22,966 bases of DNA from the NCBI GenBank assembly GCA_964630015.1, contig CAZVTJ010000011.1, positions 1 to 22,966 of the forward strand. Direction: 5' to 3'. Positions 22,153-22,966 of this stretch are shown here, one piece after another. Every line of letters starts with the position of its first letter. Position 1 is the stretch's first letter. Position numbers and translations under genes: made by a program. The notes beneath the pieces were generated by a model. It did not search any database, was not told the DNA's origin, and worked only from the letters and a program-made list of their open reading frames with translations. This stretch comes from CAZERT01 sp964630015. Its GTDB lineage: Bacteria; Patescibacteriota; Microgenomatia; UBA10105; UBA927.

Positions 22153-22966
22153 ATGAGTCCAAAATCATCCTATACAGCCGATCAGATCGTCGTCCTTGAG
22201 GGCTTGGAGCCTGTCCGTAAGCGGCCGGCTATGTATATCGGTACGACATCGCTTGCCGGTGTCCACCATTGTTTAAACGAAATCATCGATAATTCCATTG
22301 ATGAAGCACTTGCGGGGTATGCAAAAAACGTCTGGGTGACGGTTAATAAGGACGGAAGTGCTACGGTCCGTGACGACGGACGGGGAATTCCCGTTGACAA
22401 AGTTGCAAAATACAACCGGCCGGCACTGGAAATCGTCATGACCAAACTTCATGCCGGAGGAAAATTCGAAGGTAAAGCATATAAGGTTTCCGGCGGACTC
22501 CATGGAGTAGGTGCATCCGTCGTGAACGCTCTTTCCACAAAAATGACGGCTGAAGTCCATCGCGACGGATATATCTATCAACAGACATATTCCCGCGGAA
22601 TTCCGACCTCCGATGTCGTAAAAACAGGCAAGGCAACAGACACGGGAACGATCACGTCATTTACCCCGGATACGGAAATATTCACGGAAGGAGCGGATTT
22701 CGTATTCGAAACGATCAAAAAACAGGTCCGTGACCGGGCATACCTGGTTGCCAAAATCGCATTCCACCTCAAGGACGACCGGAGTGGGGAAGAGGCACAT
22801 TATTATTTCGAAGGTGGTATTGTGTCGCTCGTAAAGGCACTTAATCGCAATAAGGAAGCGCTCCATCCACCTATTTACATAACAAAAACATCCGCAGATG
22901 GGGAAATGAACGTTGAAGTTGCCATCCAGTACAGCGACAGTTTTTCCGAAACCGTGGAAAGCTACG
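22153..22966 (+). CDS. gyrB: DNA gyrase subunit B, N-terminal part (runs off the window)
   Basis: Only the first 271 codons are present; the gene continues beyond the right edge. The GHKL ATPase motifs are intact: NEIIDNSIDEA (42-52, with the catalytic glutamate), DDGRGIP (74-80) and GGLHGVGASVVNALS (114-128). The early signature EGLEPVRKRPAMYIG (16-30) is characteristic of GyrB/ParE. The frame reaches into the start of the transducer domain (EVAIQYSDSFSETV). GyrB and ParE cannot be fully separated from this part, but gyrase is more likely for a compact genome. It starts 15 bases after the holB terminator. Confidence 0.92.
   Translation, partial: MSPKSSYTADQIVVLEGLEPVRKRPAMYIGTTSLAGVHHCLNEIIDNSIDEALAGYAKNVWVTVNKDGSATVRDDGRGIPVDKVAKYNRPALEIVMTKLHAGGKFEGKAYKVSGGLHGVGASVVNALSTKMTAEVHRDGYIYQQTYSRGIPTSDVVKTGKATDTGTITSFTPDTEIFTEGADFVFETIKKQVRDRAYLVAKIAFHLKDDRSGEEAHYYFEGGIVSLVKALNRNKEALHPPIYITKTSADGEMNVEVAIQYSDSFSETVESY

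Noticed and set aside
1..22966. A defence, toxin-antitoxin, biosynthetic or prophage system
   Set aside because: Every long coding region is accounted for by housekeeping, pilus or membrane glycosyltransferase-like genes; no nuclease, toxin or phage signatures were seen.

Overview
The window looks like a chromosomal segment of a Candidate Phyla Radiation (Patescibacteria) bacterium, perhaps a Microgenomates-like lineage; the exact phylum is a guess. The reasons are a type IV pilus machine with PilM, PilN and PilO but no PilP or PilQ (as expected without an outer membrane), shortened housekeeping proteins (a 216-residue TrmD, a delta-prime-like clamp-loader subunit with no Walker A motif), no rimM between khpA and trmD, very tight gene packing, and several promoters whose -10 box lies 6-10 bases before the start codon. 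I found no rRNA, tRNA, CRISPR array or intact insertion sequence.

Layout. Bases 1-319 carry no gene and hold small palindromic repeats plus a probable tyrS promoter. Bases 320-6168 (+ strand) form one information-processing operon: tyrS, an unannotated 34-residue membrane peptide, recG, rpmF, nusB, rnc, rpsP, khpA, trmD. Bases 6189-12551 (- strand) are a pilus assembly operon, read as pilD, two pilins, a FimT/GspH-like pseudopilin, PilV-like and PilW-like minor pilins, an internal promoter, a PilX-like protein, pilM, pilN, pilO. Bases 12572-16697 hold two convergent polytopic membrane proteins, a YfhO-family protein (+) and a DUF2723/TMEM260-type protein (-), both likely GT-C-fold glycosyltransferases. 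Bases 16756-21363 (- strand) are a second pilus operon: pilB, pilT, pilC and the probable major pilin gene, closed by a terminator. A divergent promoter pair at about 21367-21399 separates pilB from holB (+), which ends at a terminator before gyrB (+, cut by the window edge).

How it fits together. PilB drives extension and PilT retraction on the PilC platform, PilM/N/O align the machine, PilD processes the prepilins, and the minor pilins prime or tip the fibre. The pilin gene has a near-perfect Shine-Dalgarno sequence, rare in this window, and is followed directly by a terminator and then the DUF2723 gene. This suggests high pilin output and possibly coupled glycosylation of pilin or other surface proteins. 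I see no clear undescribed system. The most interesting signals are the leaderless-type promoters with false upstream start codons, the small membrane ORF, the glycosyltransferase-pilin linkage and the pilin terminator at the next gene's start.
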